Positions 25,001-36,003 of a stretch of 64,000 nucleotides of DNA are shown one piece after another. The stretch covers positions 15,252,001-15,316,000 of the forward strand of contig NC_079878.1 in assembly GCF_029227915.1 (NCBI RefSeq), in the 5' to 3' direction. The number at the start of each line of letters is the position of its first letter. The first letter of the stretch is position 1. Both the position numbers and the translations under genes were made by a program. The notes under the pieces are model-generated. The model searched no databases and had not been told where the DNA came from. It was given only the letters and a program-made list of their open reading frames with translations. The DNA comes from Hydractinia symbiolongicarpus. Lineage: Eukaryota; Cnidaria; Hydrozoa; Anthoathecata; Hydractiniidae.

Positions 25001-25474
25001 ATGTAAGTTCGTGAGGGTGAATGATATACGCTTCAATCAACTCCAAAATTTTGTAAAATATTTACAGAAATCTGTATAACTGAGAGGTCAATAGTAAACG
25101 TGGTTGGTTGATTGCTAGTTCTGAGCTGTGTCCGAAAAATCCCCTGTTTTCTAGAAATGAACGAAGTTATACGCGTTTTCTTTCTGATCTTTTCAACTCA
25201 TTTCTATTAAAGTTTTGTTGTCGTGTGTAGGCATCCAGTTCCGACAGTTTAATTGATTTACGGTCCGTGTACATGAGCTGATCTCGGGTTTTCATTTTCG
25301 TTTTACATCTTTGTCTAGGCAAGGTCATGTGTTCTTCTTGACACATCTCTTTAAAGGAAAAAGGTGTTGATTGAACACATCTGCTAAAACATTTTTTAGA
25401 TAATTCAAGGTTGTGAACGTCGAGGTTGAATTAAAAAGTTTCAATTGGCATTTATGTTACTACTAATGCTAGTT
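22047..25474. other. No gene recognised
   Basis: About 3.4 kb of AT-rich sequence without a domain-bearing frame, RNA gene or clear repeat. Confidence 0.5.
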
Positions 25475-25479
25475 ACATT

Positions 25480-25800
25480 TATTGAAATTACAGACACTCT
25501 AGTCAGATATTTACTGGAACATTACGGAACATTCCAGAACATTCTTGAACATTCATGTAGTATGGACATTGCATCATGTATATATGTACTTGAACTCTCT
25601 AGAACATACCTTGGAACTTTCTTGATGTTTCTTACTAGACGCCATCTTTGTTTCTGGAACATTCTAGACGTTTTTTCTTGTATACTAGTATTTTCTAGCA
25701 AGTTCCATGTAAAGACTATATATAAGCTGACTGTAAACATTTATGTATGTACATTGTGAAGTAAATATATCTTCAGAACCATAACAAATATTATTCAACA
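25480..25800 (+). repeat. Copia 5' LTR
   Basis: A 321-bp direct repeat starting at the base after target duplication ACATT. It contains phased GAA/TTC heat-shock-type arrays (25,517-25,554 and 25,652-25,664) and a TATATATAAG box at about 25,718. No AATAAA was seen in it. Confidence 0.95.
25517..25554 (+). promoter_or_regulatory. Heat-shock element array in the 5' LTR
   Basis: Starting at 25,517, GAA and TTC triplets alternate every 5 bp for eight units (GAA, TTA, GAA, TTC, GAA, TTC, GAA, TTC); only one is imperfect. Inverted nGAAn repeats at 5-bp spacing are the binding site of heat-shock factor trimers, and three units usually suffice. A second cluster (TTC-GAA-TTC at 25,652-25,664) lies about 55 bp before the TATA-like box. 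Both recur in the 3' LTR at +4,391. Heat inducibility is inferred. Confidence 0.8.
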
Positions 25801-25814
25801 GGTTATGGGCCCAG
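25801..25814 (+). other. Primer-binding site matching the anticodon arm of initiator tRNA-Met
   Basis: GGTTATGGGCCCAG directly follows the LTR. It is complementary to the anticodon stem-loop of initiator tRNA-Met, not to its 3' end. Drosophila copia is known to prime from a cleaved initiator tRNA half, so the same half-tRNA mechanism is expected here. Confidence 0.8.
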
Positions 25815-25981
25815 AGTATTGCCCAGTATAACTGAAGATAGTGAGAAGAAACTTGTAAACAAAGTACGTGCACAACTTGACGCCATCTTGGAAATTTGTA
25901 GTTCACGGAATTTTGGTGATTGTTATCACGGAATCAAAACATTGATATTCCGGTATTTAGTTGAAAGTATCCGGAGGAATA

Positions 25982-28900
25982 ATGGCTGCGGAAGCAACGA
26001 AGATTCTTTTGAAACCGCTAAATGGATCAAATTATGCGACATGGAAGTTGCAATGTAAGATGGCATTGGTACGAGAAGGTTTGTGGAAAATTGTTAATGA
26101 AACTGAAGGTGCTCCTGCTGATGGCGAAGCAGCAGCGGTGAAATATGCATTGAGAAGAGACAAGGCATTGGCTACTATCGTTTTATCGATTGAACCGTCT
26201 CTTCTATATCTACTGGGTCCGGATCCAGAAGATCCCGCAGAAGTATGGAAAAGGTTAGCCAATCAATTTCAAAAAAAATCTTGGGCCAACAAATTGGCAT
26301 TACGTCGAAAACTTTATGAGTTAAAGTTAAAGGAAGGACAATCGGTACAGACTCACATCAAAACAATGACGGAGATTTTTGAAGAGTTAGCGATTGTTGG
26401 TGATCCTTTGGATGACGAAAATAAGGTGGTTCATTTGTTGGCAAGTTTGCCGCGTTCGTACGACATGTTGGTCACGGCGCTCGAAGCAAGTTCGGAGGTA
26501 CCAAAAATTGACGTTGTTACAGAGCGACTGCTTCACGAAGAAAGCAAACAGAAAGACATGGTAGAAACAGAGCCAGGAATAAAGGCGATGACGTTAAAGC
26601 ATCATCAGCGTAACCAGAAAGGTCCAAAGTGTTATCGGTGTGGTAATTACGGACATATTAAACGAAACTGTGATCTCAACAAGGCGGGAAATTTTTCGAG
26701 ATCGGATGGAAAGTTCAAGAAGAAACCCATGAACCAAAAAGCTTGTACCGCCGAAAAGGAGGAGTCCGACGAAGAAATCGAACTCGGATTTGTTGTCGAA
26801 CATTCTTTAGTAGCATCCGAAAAGTTAAGCGATTGGATAGTGGACTCTGGAGCCACGTGTCATATGTGCAATGACGAGAGCTTATTTATTGACATTGTTG
26901 AACTCGAGGAACCACAGAAGATTACTGTTGGGGACGGATACTCACTGGAAGCTATTGGTAAAGGGACAGTGGAATTATTCGTGAACATCCCGGATGTAAA
27001 AGTGAAACAATGCCGATTGTATGAAACTTTATACGTACCACAACTGTCTTACAATCTTTTGAGTGTCTCAAAGGGAACAAAGTCCGGTAAGAGGTTTGAG
27101 TTTGGTCAGTCGGAATGCCGTATATTGGATGGCAACAAAGTAGTCGCTACTGCTACAAAGTCTGGAAACCTGTATCATCTCAACTGTAGTCGACAGGGAG
27201 AAGCGGAAAGCGAGTTTGCAATGTGTGGAATTAACGACACAAAAGAATCAATTTGGCACCGACGTTACGGTCACCTTGGGGTTAAAAGTCTGGAAATGCT
27301 GGCAAAAGATAATTTGGTTGATGGATTTGAATACGATTCATTAAAGAATGCAAAGTTTTGTGAATCATGTGTTGATGGAAAGCAGCACCGGACACCTTTT
27401 CCAAAGAAAGGAGGAGTGCGGTCCAATGAATTACTTGGATTAGTGCACAGTGGCGTGTGTGGAAAGATTGAAGAGAAGTCACTTAGCGGAGCTGAGTATT
27501 TTATCACCTTTATCGACGATAAGTCACGACATGTGTCGGTGTATATGCTGAAAAACAAAAGCGACGCATTCCAAAGTTTTGTGGAATGGAAAGCAATGGT
27601 CGAAAAGTCAAGCGGTTCGAGAATTAAAGTATTTCGAACGGACAACGGAGGAGAATACACTTCAAATGAATTTGAGAACTATCTCAAAAGAGAAGGTATT
27701 CGACATGAAACCACAGTTCCAAAGAATCCAGAACAGAACGGTGTGGCTGAAAGAATGAACAGGACACTTGTGGAAATGGTGCGAGCCATGTTAGCGGATT
27801 CAAAGTTACCCAAGCGTTTTTGGGCAGAAGCATTATCAACAGCAAGTTACTTACGAAATCGTAGTCCTACAAGTGCTGTTAAAGGTATGACACCATATGA
27901 AGTTTGGACTGGACACAAACCAAATGTCAGCGATCTTTGTATATTTGGATGCAACGCTTACGCACTCATTCCAAAGGACGAGAAAGCAAAAGTGGATTCA
28001 AAGACGAAACGATGCATTTTCCTGGGATATGGTACGACAACCAAAGGCTTTCGGTTGTACGATGAAGTGAAGAAAAGAGTTTTCTTCAGCAGAGATGTTG
28101 TCTTCAACGAAACCAAATCACGAACTAAGGAGAAGGATGACAAAGAAGCTCCAAAAGAAGTTGTCAAGCAACATGAAGTGGAATGGGAATTTGAAGATAA
28201 TGACGTTGACAAAAATGACAACGGTGAACCTTTACAAACCGATAGGCAGAGACGAGAACGAAAAGCACCAGATCGTTACGGTGATTGGGTATATGTTGCA
28301 GAAGAAGTACCAGATCCAAAGTCAATCAAAGAAGCACTTCAAAGTGATGACAAAGAAAATTGGATCGACGCAATGAAAAGGGAAATCAAATCACTATACA
28401 AGAACGATGTATGGGATGTCGTTGAACTGCCGGATGGACGTAAAGCTGTTGGAAGCAAATGGGTGTTCAAACGAAAGTGTGATGCAGATGGAAACGTAGA
28501 GCGGCACAAGGCAAGATTAGTAGCGCAAGGATTCACACAGAAAAGTGGAATTGACTATGATGAAACATTTTGTCCCGTAGTAAGATTCGAATCAATAAGG
28601 ACAATGATTGCATTGGCAGCGAAATATAATCTTCAACTACATCAATTGGATATAACAACCGCATTCTTGAATGGCGAATTGAAAGAAGACATCTTCATGA
28701 AACAACCTGAGGGTTTCGAGATTAAAGGGAAGGAGAATATGGTCTGCAAGCTGAAGAGAAGTATATATGGTCTAAAGCAATCGTCGCGATGCTGGAATGA
28801 AGCTTTGGATAAACATCTCAAGAAATGTGGATTTACCCCTTCGACGAATGATCCTTGCATTTACACGATGACTTCAGGAGGAGAGATGTTTATATTGGCT

Positions 28901-29863
28901 GTATACGTTGATGATATCCTATTAGCAGGGAAATCAAGTACGCGAATCCAACAAATCATTCAAGAAATTGGTGTAAAATTTGACGTAAAAGACATGGGGA
29001 AGTTACATCATTTCCTTGGCGTTAAAGTCGTTCATCTAGAACCAGGGAAGATATGGATTGGTCAACCAACCTACATCAAAGAAGTGCTAACGAAGTTTGA
29101 CATGCAAAATTCGAAATCTGTCGCAACTCCTACTGAAGCCGGAGCAAGATTGATGAAACCAACAGACGATGATATTCTGTTTGACCAAGACATATATCAA
29201 TCAGCAGTTGGATGTCTCCTTTATCTGTCAACGAAAACAAGACCAAATATTGCATATGCTGTTGGAAACGTTGCAAGATACACTTCAAAACCTACGACAC
29301 ATCATTGGTCTGCAGTCAAACGTATTATGAGATATTTGAATGGCACAGTCAACTATGGTTTATTATATGGTGATAAAAGTGGTTTAACCGGATATTCAGA
29401 TGCGAATTGGGCAGGCGATCTTGACGATCGAAAATCAACATCTGGTTATATTTTCAAGATGAGTGGAGCAGCTATTAGCTGGTTGAGTAAGAAGCAAACA
29501 TGTGTAGCCTTATCCACAGCAGAAGCAGAGTACATTGCATTGTCAAGTGCAGCACAGGAATCTATTTGGTTGAGACGAATTCTTAATGACATGAACGAGA
29601 AATCAGACGAGCCAACTTTGATCTACGAAGACAATCAGTCAACAATTTGTATGGCGAGAAATCCAAAGTTTCATGGACGTACAAAACATATTGACATTAA
29701 GCATCACTACATACTAGAACAGATTACGAATAAGAAGATGACGTTGGTGTACTGTCCGAGCGAGGACATGGTTGCGGACGTATTGACAAAAGGATTGGGT
29801 CGTGTTCAATTTAATGAACTACGCGAAAGGAGTGGTATTTACGAACTATCTGACAGCGAGTGA
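25982..29863 (+). CDS. Copia Gag-Pol polyprotein
   Basis: The first ATG in frame is at 25,982 (MAAEATKILLKPLNG); the frame is also open for a few codons upstream. There are 1,293 residues, normal for the family. Order of domains (approximate residues): Gag with a KPLNGSNYATWK start; CCHC knuckle CYRCGNYGHIKRNC (about 220); aspartic protease WIVDSGATCHMC (about 285); integrase HHCC (WHRRYGHLG...CESC) and catalytic core (RTDNGGEYTS, PEQNGVAERMNRT); reverse transcriptase with YVDDILLAG; RNase H ending in STAEAEYIALSSAAQE and DIKHHYI. Every catalytic motif is present. Integrase before reverse transcriptase places it in Ty1/copia. The stop overlaps the polypurine tract. Confidence 0.97.
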   Translation: MAAEATKILLKPLNGSNYATWKLQCKMALVREGLWKIVNETEGAPADGEAAAVKYALRRDKALATIVLSIEPSLLYLLGPDPEDPAEVWKRLANQFQKKSWANKLALRRKLYELKLKEGQSVQTHIKTMTEIFEELAIVGDPLDDENKVVHLLASLPRSYDMLVTALEASSEVPKIDVVTERLLHEESKQKDMVETEPGIKAMTLKHHQRNQKGPKCYRCGNYGHIKRNCDLNKAGNFSRSDGKFKKKPMNQKACTAEKEESDEEIELGFVVEHSLVASEKLSDWIVDSGATCHMCNDESLFIDIVELEEPQKITVGDGYSLEAIGKGTVELFVNIPDVKVKQCRLYETLYVPQLSYNLLSVSKGTKSGKRFEFGQSECRILDGNKVVATATKSGNLYHLNCSRQGEAESEFAMCGINDTKESIWHRRYGHLGVKSLEMLAKDNLVDGFEYDSLKNAKFCESCVDGKQHRTPFPKKGGVRSNELLGLVHSGVCGKIEEKSLSGAEYFITFIDDKSRHVSVYMLKNKSDAFQSFVEWKAMVEKSSGSRIKVFRTDNGGEYTSNEFENYLKREGIRHETTVPKNPEQNGVAERMNRTLVEMVRAMLADSKLPKRFWAEALSTASYLRNRSPTSAVKGMTPYEVWTGHKPNVSDLCIFGCNAYALIPKDEKAKVDSKTKRCIFLGYGTTTKGFRLYDEVKKRVFFSRDVVFNETKSRTKEKDDKEAPKEVVKQHEVEWEFEDNDVDKNDNGEPLQTDRQRRERKAPDRYGDWVYVAEEVPDPKSIKEALQSDDKENWIDAMKREIKSLYKNDVWDVVELPDGRKAVGSKWVFKRKCDADGNVERHKARLVAQGFTQKSGIDYDETFCPVVRFESIRTMIALAAKYNLQLHQLDITTAFLNGELKEDIFMKQPEGFEIKGKENMVCKLKRSIYGLKQSSRCWNEALDKHLKKCGFTPSTNDPCIYTMTSGGEMFILAVYVDDILLAGKSSTRIQQIIQEIGVKFDVKDMGKLHHFLGVKVVHLEPGKIWIGQPTYIKEVLTKFDMQNSKSVATPTEAGARLMKPTDDDILFDQDIYQSAVGCLLYLSTKTRPNIAYAVGNVARYTSKPTTHHWSAVKRIMRYLNGTVNYGLLYGDKSGLTGYSDANWAGDLDDRKSTSGYIFKMSGAAISWLSKKQTCVALSTAEAEYIALSSAAQESIWLRRILNDMNEKSDEPTLIYEDNQSTICMARNPKFHGRTKHIDIKHHYILEQITNKKMTLVYCPSEDMVADVLTKGLGRVQFNELRERSGIYELSDSE

Positions 29864-29870
29864 GGAGGAG

Positions 29871-30191
29871 TATTGAAATTACAGACACTCTAGTCAGATA
29901 TTTACTGGAACATTACGGAACATTCCAGAACATTCTTGAACATTCATGTAGTATGGACATTGCATCATGTATATATGTACTTGAACTCTCTAGAACATAC
30001 CTTGGAACTTTCTTGATGTTTCTTACTAGACGCCATCTTTGTTTCTGGAACATTCTAGACGTTTTTTCTTGTATACTAGTATTTTCTAGCAAGTTCCATG
30101 TAAAGACTATATATAAGCTGACTGTAAACATTTATGTATGTACATTGTGAAGTAAATATATCTTCAGAACCATAACAAATATTATTCAACA
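29871..30191 (+). repeat. Copia 3' LTR
   Basis: Appears identical to the 5' LTR over 321 bp, including the heat-shock arrays (29,908-29,945 and 30,043-30,055) and TATA-like box (about 30,109). The copy could also drive readthrough into downstream sequence under stress. Confidence 0.95.
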
Positions 30192-30196
30192 ACATT

Positions 30197-31591
30197 GTTG
30201 GTTAAAACAATATCAATCAGTGTTTTGGTTGTTGAATAAACGCGTATTTTAATAATTGTTTAAAGTCTTTAATTTCAAAATTGTCTTTCATTCTTAGATG
30301 ATCACTATTTTGTAGATAATCAGTGATATATTCACCCACATCGTGGTTTCGTCAATATCTTCCTTTTTAACAATTATCATTTAAGGTGAGATAGTTGTTA
30401 AAAAGTTTTTAATAGATGTTCAGAAGAATTCGGAGGCTTGCAAATGATACAAGAAGTAAAAGATTTTGATTTTCTTGGTAGATTGCCTTAATTGTCCTGA
30501 AGACATGCCTGACTATAAAATTTATTCTGTTTCTGATGTACATTTCTACTGTCGTTTTGAAACAAAATAATGTTGAGATCGGTTATACTGTTTCATTCGA
30601 GAAAGGTACTGACAAAGTAAATACGTCGAAATTTTTTATTAGTAAGCAAATCCATAACTTTACCATATTGTCGTTACAATCCACGAATACTTTGATAAAA
30701 CAGTTTTAAGCCCTTTTTCAATCAAAAATCTTTAATTTTGTCTCGTGTTATCCCAGGATGCGTTCCTGTGAATCCGTAAACAAGTACAAAAGTAAACACA
30801 TACATTGTTTTGATGCTCTCAAAACAGGGTTTGTTAAACACATTTCCATAATTTAAAGATTTTGGGAGTCTATGCTAATACTAACGTCATTAAGTTACCG
30901 AAATGAAGTTTATTTAACCATGAAGTTGCAATAAGTAATAGTGATTACTTAAGAAAGATTGGAACGACCGCTATTATGTCTTTCTGAACCGCCTTTTCAG
31001 CTCATCTCATCGGTTATTGAGCTTCACAGACATATCACATGTCATATAGCTTTAGGTTGCTCTATCTTATAATATCTATAGTAATTCCTCCCATTTAACC
31101 TCTCAGCTGTTTCAACAAAGCTTAAATCACTATTAAAAACGCTTTGAGTTTGAGAATTCTTAAATTTCGGTTGCGTTCTACTACCACCTAATATTACCAC
31201 TAATTATGATAACCACTAATTATTATTTCAGAATAATACGTGACAGTGGAAATTTCTTGACACCGGTTGGGTGGAAACACCTTTAAAAGTGACAGCTAAG
31301 GAGGTTTTTTACACTACTGTTATGATACAAAAAGATTTTTAGCAAAAATTTTGTCAAAACGTAAAAATAGTCATGTAAAAAAGTGGCATGTTTTGGGTGA
31401 AATTTTCTTGAATTTTTCAGCTAATCCCCAATTCGAGAGAAAAATAAATGACAAATACAATTAAAATTACTGAGAAGAACAAAATACTACAAAAAAAAGT
31501 AAACAATGACAAAAAAAACCGACGCGTGAGGCAGCTAGCGACAAATTTAATTATCGCACGATTTGTAACAAAACAGCCCGATGGTGCATTT
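30197..31591. other. No gene recognised
   Basis: AT-rich DNA. Just before the (TAA)n tract an inverted GGGCTGTTTTGTTACAA word occurs (about 31,563-31,580). Confidence 0.5.
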
Positions 31592-31816
<225 letters not shown>

Positions 31817-31921
31817 CTGAATAAAAAATATTAAATATTATTCTGATGTTTAGTAGTAAAAATAATAACTAACCAGTAGCCTTCTGTAGTAGCTATCTTT
31901 TTACACTTGTTGTTTTTTAGC

Positions 31922-31961
31922 CAACTGACAAAGACATTGCTCGCAATGTCTTTGTCAGTTG
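31922..31961. repeat. Perfect 19-bp hairpin
   Basis: CAACTGACAAAGACATTGC and its exact complement are separated by two bases (TC). No T-run or gene context gives it a role. It may be the centre of a short inverted-repeat element. Confidence 0.8.
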
Positions 31962-32170
31962 CTTATATTAATCCGAGCATAAGCAGCGTGTAGCTACCCA
32001 CAAGTAAATCTGGGTTAAGAGTTAACTAGCTAGTTAAACCTAAAAAAAGCCATAAAAATCTGCCAAAATGTGTTCTCCAAATATTTTTCTTTTATGCAAA
32101 ACATGTATGCACAGTGTCGGCCATCTTTTTTTTTTACAGTTAATTTTAAGCGTAGATATTATCGTAGATA

Positions 32171-32210
32171 TCATCTAATTATGCGTATTATCTTACGCAT
32201 AATTAGATGA
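32171..32210. repeat. Perfect 17-bp hairpin
   Basis: TCATCTAATTATGCGTA pairs with 32,194-32,210 across a six-base loop. It lies 210 bp from the previous hairpin. Confidence 0.8.
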
Positions 32211-32239
32211 AAAGTCTCGACCAATCACGTTTCGGAATA

Positions 32240-33300
32240 AAACCAGCCTCCTACAGGGCCTTTTTCGTCAGACCTATCAATAAGCGCAGCGCCGATGAGA
32301 GACAAAAAGCCCTGGGAACGAGGTTGCCTAGGACCAATTTGGGTAAGTTTCTTCTAACCGTTGGTCAATAGCACATGATACTATAACGGATAAACAAATT
32401 TCGCGAACCTTTTTTTTGTTTATGCACTGGCTGATGTCAGCAAAAAACCTAAAACAGCCTATTTTTTATATTACAGTATTCTCTTTAATTAGCGGACACC
32501 GTTGGTGCATGAACAAAGTGTCCGCCAGTTAGAGGTGTCCACCTTTTGGAAAGTTTTGCAATGTAAGCTCAAAATTTGAAGAAAATGCGATTTTGTATAC
32601 GAAATGTGTAACTTAAAAAATTAGTGGGTACCTTGTTGGACTTAGACACGAAGAAAGAAGAAAATAACTAAATTGAACGTAATATAACTTTTTTTTAAAA
32701 TAACAAAGAAATATCAACATTATAATATCAACTAAATTAACAAAAAGTTTTTTTAAAAAAACTTTACTTGAAGAAAATTTTTTTTTATTAGATTGTTGTT
32801 TTAAGTTCCTGACCCGAATAATTTCAAGTCTGTCTTTTTAAGTGAGGATAAAGAAGTTCTTTCTTCTATATTGAAATTCTTCAAGTTTATTAATCTATAA
32901 ATCATGGTCAGCGCTTCATGCGTGGTGATCTTCTCTTCAACGTCATCACTTTTAAAATCGTTACAGAGATAGAGAAATGTTTCTTCTGGCGCAACGCACA
33001 TCCAGCGCACGCGCACGCACATCATGACAAGTTCTTAAGGCGCACACCCATAGTCAAACCCAACAAATCGACGTCATGCTATGTTTATCCATGCATATCG
33101 TGGTAAAGTCCCTATAATGCCGTGCTTATCCATGCATATCAAAAATCACACCAAAATAAGTAAAAAATTTCTAGCACAAATGAAGGTAATCCCCCCCCAC
33201 ACACACATACTGATAATAATCAATCAACGCATGCGCAGAAACGCTCTGACAAACGTCCCCCCTTCAAGGTTGAATTGTGTACACAGAGAGAAGAAGAGTT
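32240..33300. other. Helitron-related fragment followed by unassigned DNA
   Basis: Around 32,310-32,460 there are words shared with the Helitron copies of this window (GACCAATTTGGGTAAGTTT; CTGATGTCAGCAAAAAACC). No ends are visible. The rest has no recognisable gene. Confidence 0.4.
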
Positions 33301-33309
33301 GATTCAACA

Positions 33310-33587
33310 ATATTCCGGACCATTCCAAGACGCAAGGCATGTGCAACAAGGCTGTTGAGGAGGATCCTCTAATGTTTGAGTATGTACCATACCGGTTCAA
33401 GACGCAAGACATGTGCAACGAGGCTTTCCTAAAGGACCATGAGATGTTCTGGTATGTGCCGGACCAGTTCAAGACGCAGGATATGTGCAACGAAGCCGTT
33501 GAATATCATGCCTGTTTGCTAAGGCTCTTGCCAAGTAAGTTCAAAACGCAGAATATGTTTAAAAACATGTGTCCAATATGTAGGTGA
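33310..33587 (+). pseudogene. KTQ-M-C repeat protein fragment of a Polinton-type block
   Basis: Four tandem repeats of about 27-30 residues carry the pattern P-x2-F-KTQDMCNEAV...YVP, followed by a stop. The first repeat has no start codon. Repeats of this kind (DUF4116-like) are common in cnidarian and viral proteins, and it lies upstream of Polinton structural genes. Function unknown; a partial copy. Confidence 0.45.
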
Positions 33588-33596
33588 AATCCTCAG

Positions 33597-33938
33597 ATGT
33601 TGTTGGAATGTATATATAAAATGGTACTCTGTTACTGGTTCTCTGTAGAACTGTGCGATAAAATAGGCGCCAGGTGCCCCGTGAGATATAATCCACCACA
33701 GGTTAGTACAAAACATATAATGAAATATGGCTTTTTTCATGTGAAGAAAAACATGGCTGCCCATATGGACGATGGTGGTGAGTATGTGTACGAGGGCTAC
33801 TTTTGTGGAGATGCGTGCTGCTTGGCTTACGTGGAACAGCGAAAGGTGTATGATAGTGCGTACGAAATGTCGCTGTGGTTGTTGAAAAGGTCCCCGCCCC
33901 AGATTGGAGACGCCTCAAAAGATTTGGGGGTGACCTAA
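33597..33938 (+). pseudogene. Putative zinc-motif protein of the Polinton-type block
   Basis: A 113-residue frame includes GGEYVYEGYFCGDACCLAYVEQ, resembling an FCS-type zinc motif, then an aliphatic helix (YEMSLWLLKR). The true start and end are unclear and I do not recognise the family. Confidence 0.3.
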
Positions 33939-34201
33939 CGCAAAAAGAATTTTTGGGGTTGATTTGAAACCAAGGTTATCTTACAACCTTGTTGTAAGAT
34001 AAAAAAAATACTATTAATAAATGTGCATCAACCGTCAATCAAAATTTGAAATGTTTGAAAACGTAGTAGCTATGACATTTATAACCGCATTGGTCTCTCT
34101 CTACCACTAATGGCTCTAGCATTAGTACAAGAATCATTGAAAGAGAAGGAGAATAAGCGGAGGATTCAAGACCTGGAGGATGATTTTTATATTGTAAGTA
34201 A

Positions 34202-34387
34202 ATGGAGCAATGTAAGGACTGCGAACGTATGTTGGATGCGTATGATAGATGTACCTGTGGACGTAGGTTTGTGGTAAAGGGTAAAATCTTGTGTTGGTAC
34301 TGTTACCAGGAATATATCGCGTATAACGGGGGTAGTTGTGTATGTAAAACGATAAGCAATCCTCTGAAGTCGTTTGAATTTCAATAA
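34202..34387 (+). CDS. Small cysteine-rich protein of the Polinton-type block
   Basis: 61 residues from an ATG, with eight cysteines in CxxC-like pairs (CKDC, CTCG, CWYC), suggesting a zinc ribbon. It lies a few bases before the next frame. Function unknown. Confidence 0.4.
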   Translation: MEQCKDCERMLDAYDRCTCGRRFVVKGKILCWYCYQEYIAYNGGSCVCKTISNPLKSFEFQ

Positions 34388-34392
34388 AAAAG

Positions 34393-34774
34393 ATGCTGAA
34401 ATTTGAAGAAGAAATTGTAAACCATAAAATTTTCTACAACTTTGCTGCTACTTTCACAGACATCAACGATATTAATGTGGACTATCTAACAGTGTCAGAC
34501 CCTATCCCTGCCAATGGAGGTAAGGATCAACGTTTTATAGTGGGGTATCATACACGAGACCTCGTAGTAGCCCTCAAAAATCTGGTCCCCGCATGGGATC
34601 AGCCGATACAACGCCCATGCTGTACCAGCGACGAGTCTTGATTTCGAAGAGTACCCCGACTGGGTTGCTAAGTATCGTCAAATCTGGTCCAGGATTGAAA
34701 AATTAATTTCTGAGCAATTGACGACGGAACCAATTAAAAAAGATCGTTACATGAATGCCAAGCTCAAATACTAA
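34393..34774 (+). pseudogene. Unidentified frame of the Polinton-type block, broken near its end
   Basis: It starts at an ATG five bases after the previous stop and encodes 82 residues (KFEEEIVNHKIFYNF...). Coding-like sequence continues in another frame to about 34,774. Close spacing to the preceding frame suggests one block. Not assigned to a family. Confidence 0.35.
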
Positions 34775-34823
34775 GGATGCAATCACAACTAAATTCCACG
34801 GTATGCTAGTACCCTATGATGAG

Positions 34824-35602
34824 CCTTGGAGGAAAGAATACGGAAGGAGAAACAACTTCATTTCTGTACGCTTTAAATGTATTGAATTTTCTATTGTTTT
34901 TAATTTCAAAAGAATCAGTGCGTGAGGTGCTCGACCGAGTCTTTTTCGCAAAAAAATGATTAAATTCCATATTCTCCTTTAATAGGGGCTAACTTTTTTC
35001 TATTGAAATCTGACTGTAACACGCTGCAGGCACGTGATATTTGTATGGAAAGTGTGCCTAATATAGGTCGGTAAACATTGCTGTTAAAAACGTCAACAAT
35101 ACGTTTGGAAAAAAGCGTTTAACCATGATATTAACCTATTTTTGCAGGCTTGAGTATACCACTTTGATCATGAAAAACAATATAGATAGATATGCGCCGG
35201 ACGAGTGCCGACAAAATGTGTGCTGGATTAATGTTTATTCTAACTAAAGAAATAACTTCTTATAACAGAACGTCGTTTTAAAACGAGATATAAACTTTTT
35301 CTTTTTGTTTACAAAAGTGTCGAGCATGTGCTTCTTCGCTAATTATGTTAACATAAGAACAAAAGAAATTTTACCGATTTCAATATGGCTTCTTGTTTTG
35401 ATAATATTATCAAATTCATCATCAAATTATCTAATTGTTTTTATAACCAATCATAGTTGCGAATTGATATTCACGAATAATTTAGTCACACAACCGCCAA
35501 AATTTCAAATTAAGTTTCTATACAGACACCTGCTAGAACCTCACGCAGTGTTTCAATAGAATTAAAAGAGTTGTTTCTCCTTCCGTATTCTTTCCTCCAA
35601 GG
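34824..35602. repeat. Segment bounded by perfect 33-bp inverted repeats
   Basis: 34,824-34,856 (CCTTGGAGGAAAGAATACGG...) is the exact reverse complement of 35,570-35,602. The 779-bp segment has no recognisable gene. It could be a small inverted-repeat insertion or an inverted duplication of the Polinton block. Confidence 0.7.
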
Positions 35603-35654
35603 ATGAGCCATGTCAAGTCAGTGCCATCCTGGCACTATCATCGACACCTTATCA

Positions 35655-35727
35655 CCTTGTACCGACATTCCACAACATGTACCTTACATGTACCCACAGG
35701 TACATGCTGTGGAATGTCGGTACAAGG
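35655..35727. repeat. 29-bp hairpin with one mismatch
   Basis: CCTTGTACCGACATTCCACA... at 35,655-35,683 pairs with 35,699-35,727 across a 15-base loop. Confidence 0.8.
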
Positions 35728-36003
35728 ACTTACAAAGTCGAATGGCTGCTAAGTGAGGATTGAAAAAAACCCATATATTTTATAGGCCATACAAGACCTA
35801 CAAAATGTACAAAAATTAAGGCTTGTAAGCAGGTGGAGACTCTATATAGCGCTTGCATACTGTACAGATTGAAGTTTTTTTTAAACATCGTTCCTGCCTT
35901 TCTCCCGACATTTCGCAACTAACTGGGCACGCTCCTGTTCGCTTATCGCATTGACAATACGGTTGAACCGCTGTTGCATCTGTTCCTTCAATAACATATA
36001 CTT

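Larger units (their letters stand above)
25480..30191 (+). mobile_element. Intact Ty1/copia LTR retrotransposon
   Basis: Two 321-bp LTRs (25,480-25,800 and 29,871-30,191) appear identical and flank one uninterrupted gag-pol frame. A 5-bp target duplication ACATT lies at 25,475-25,479 and 30,192-30,196. LTRs run TATTG...CAACA, so the usual TG start is TA in both. A primer site abuts the 5' LTR and a purine tract (GTGAGGAGGAG) abuts the 3' LTR. Identical LTRs and an open frame point to very recent insertion and likely competence. Confidence 0.95.

Noticed and set aside
25445-25759. A 92-codon frame repeated in both copia LTRs
   Set aside because: It is the LTR read in an open frame; no start in context and no domain.
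25819-26058. Upstream frame overlapping copia gag
   Set aside because: Different frame, no Gag similarity; it is leader sequence.
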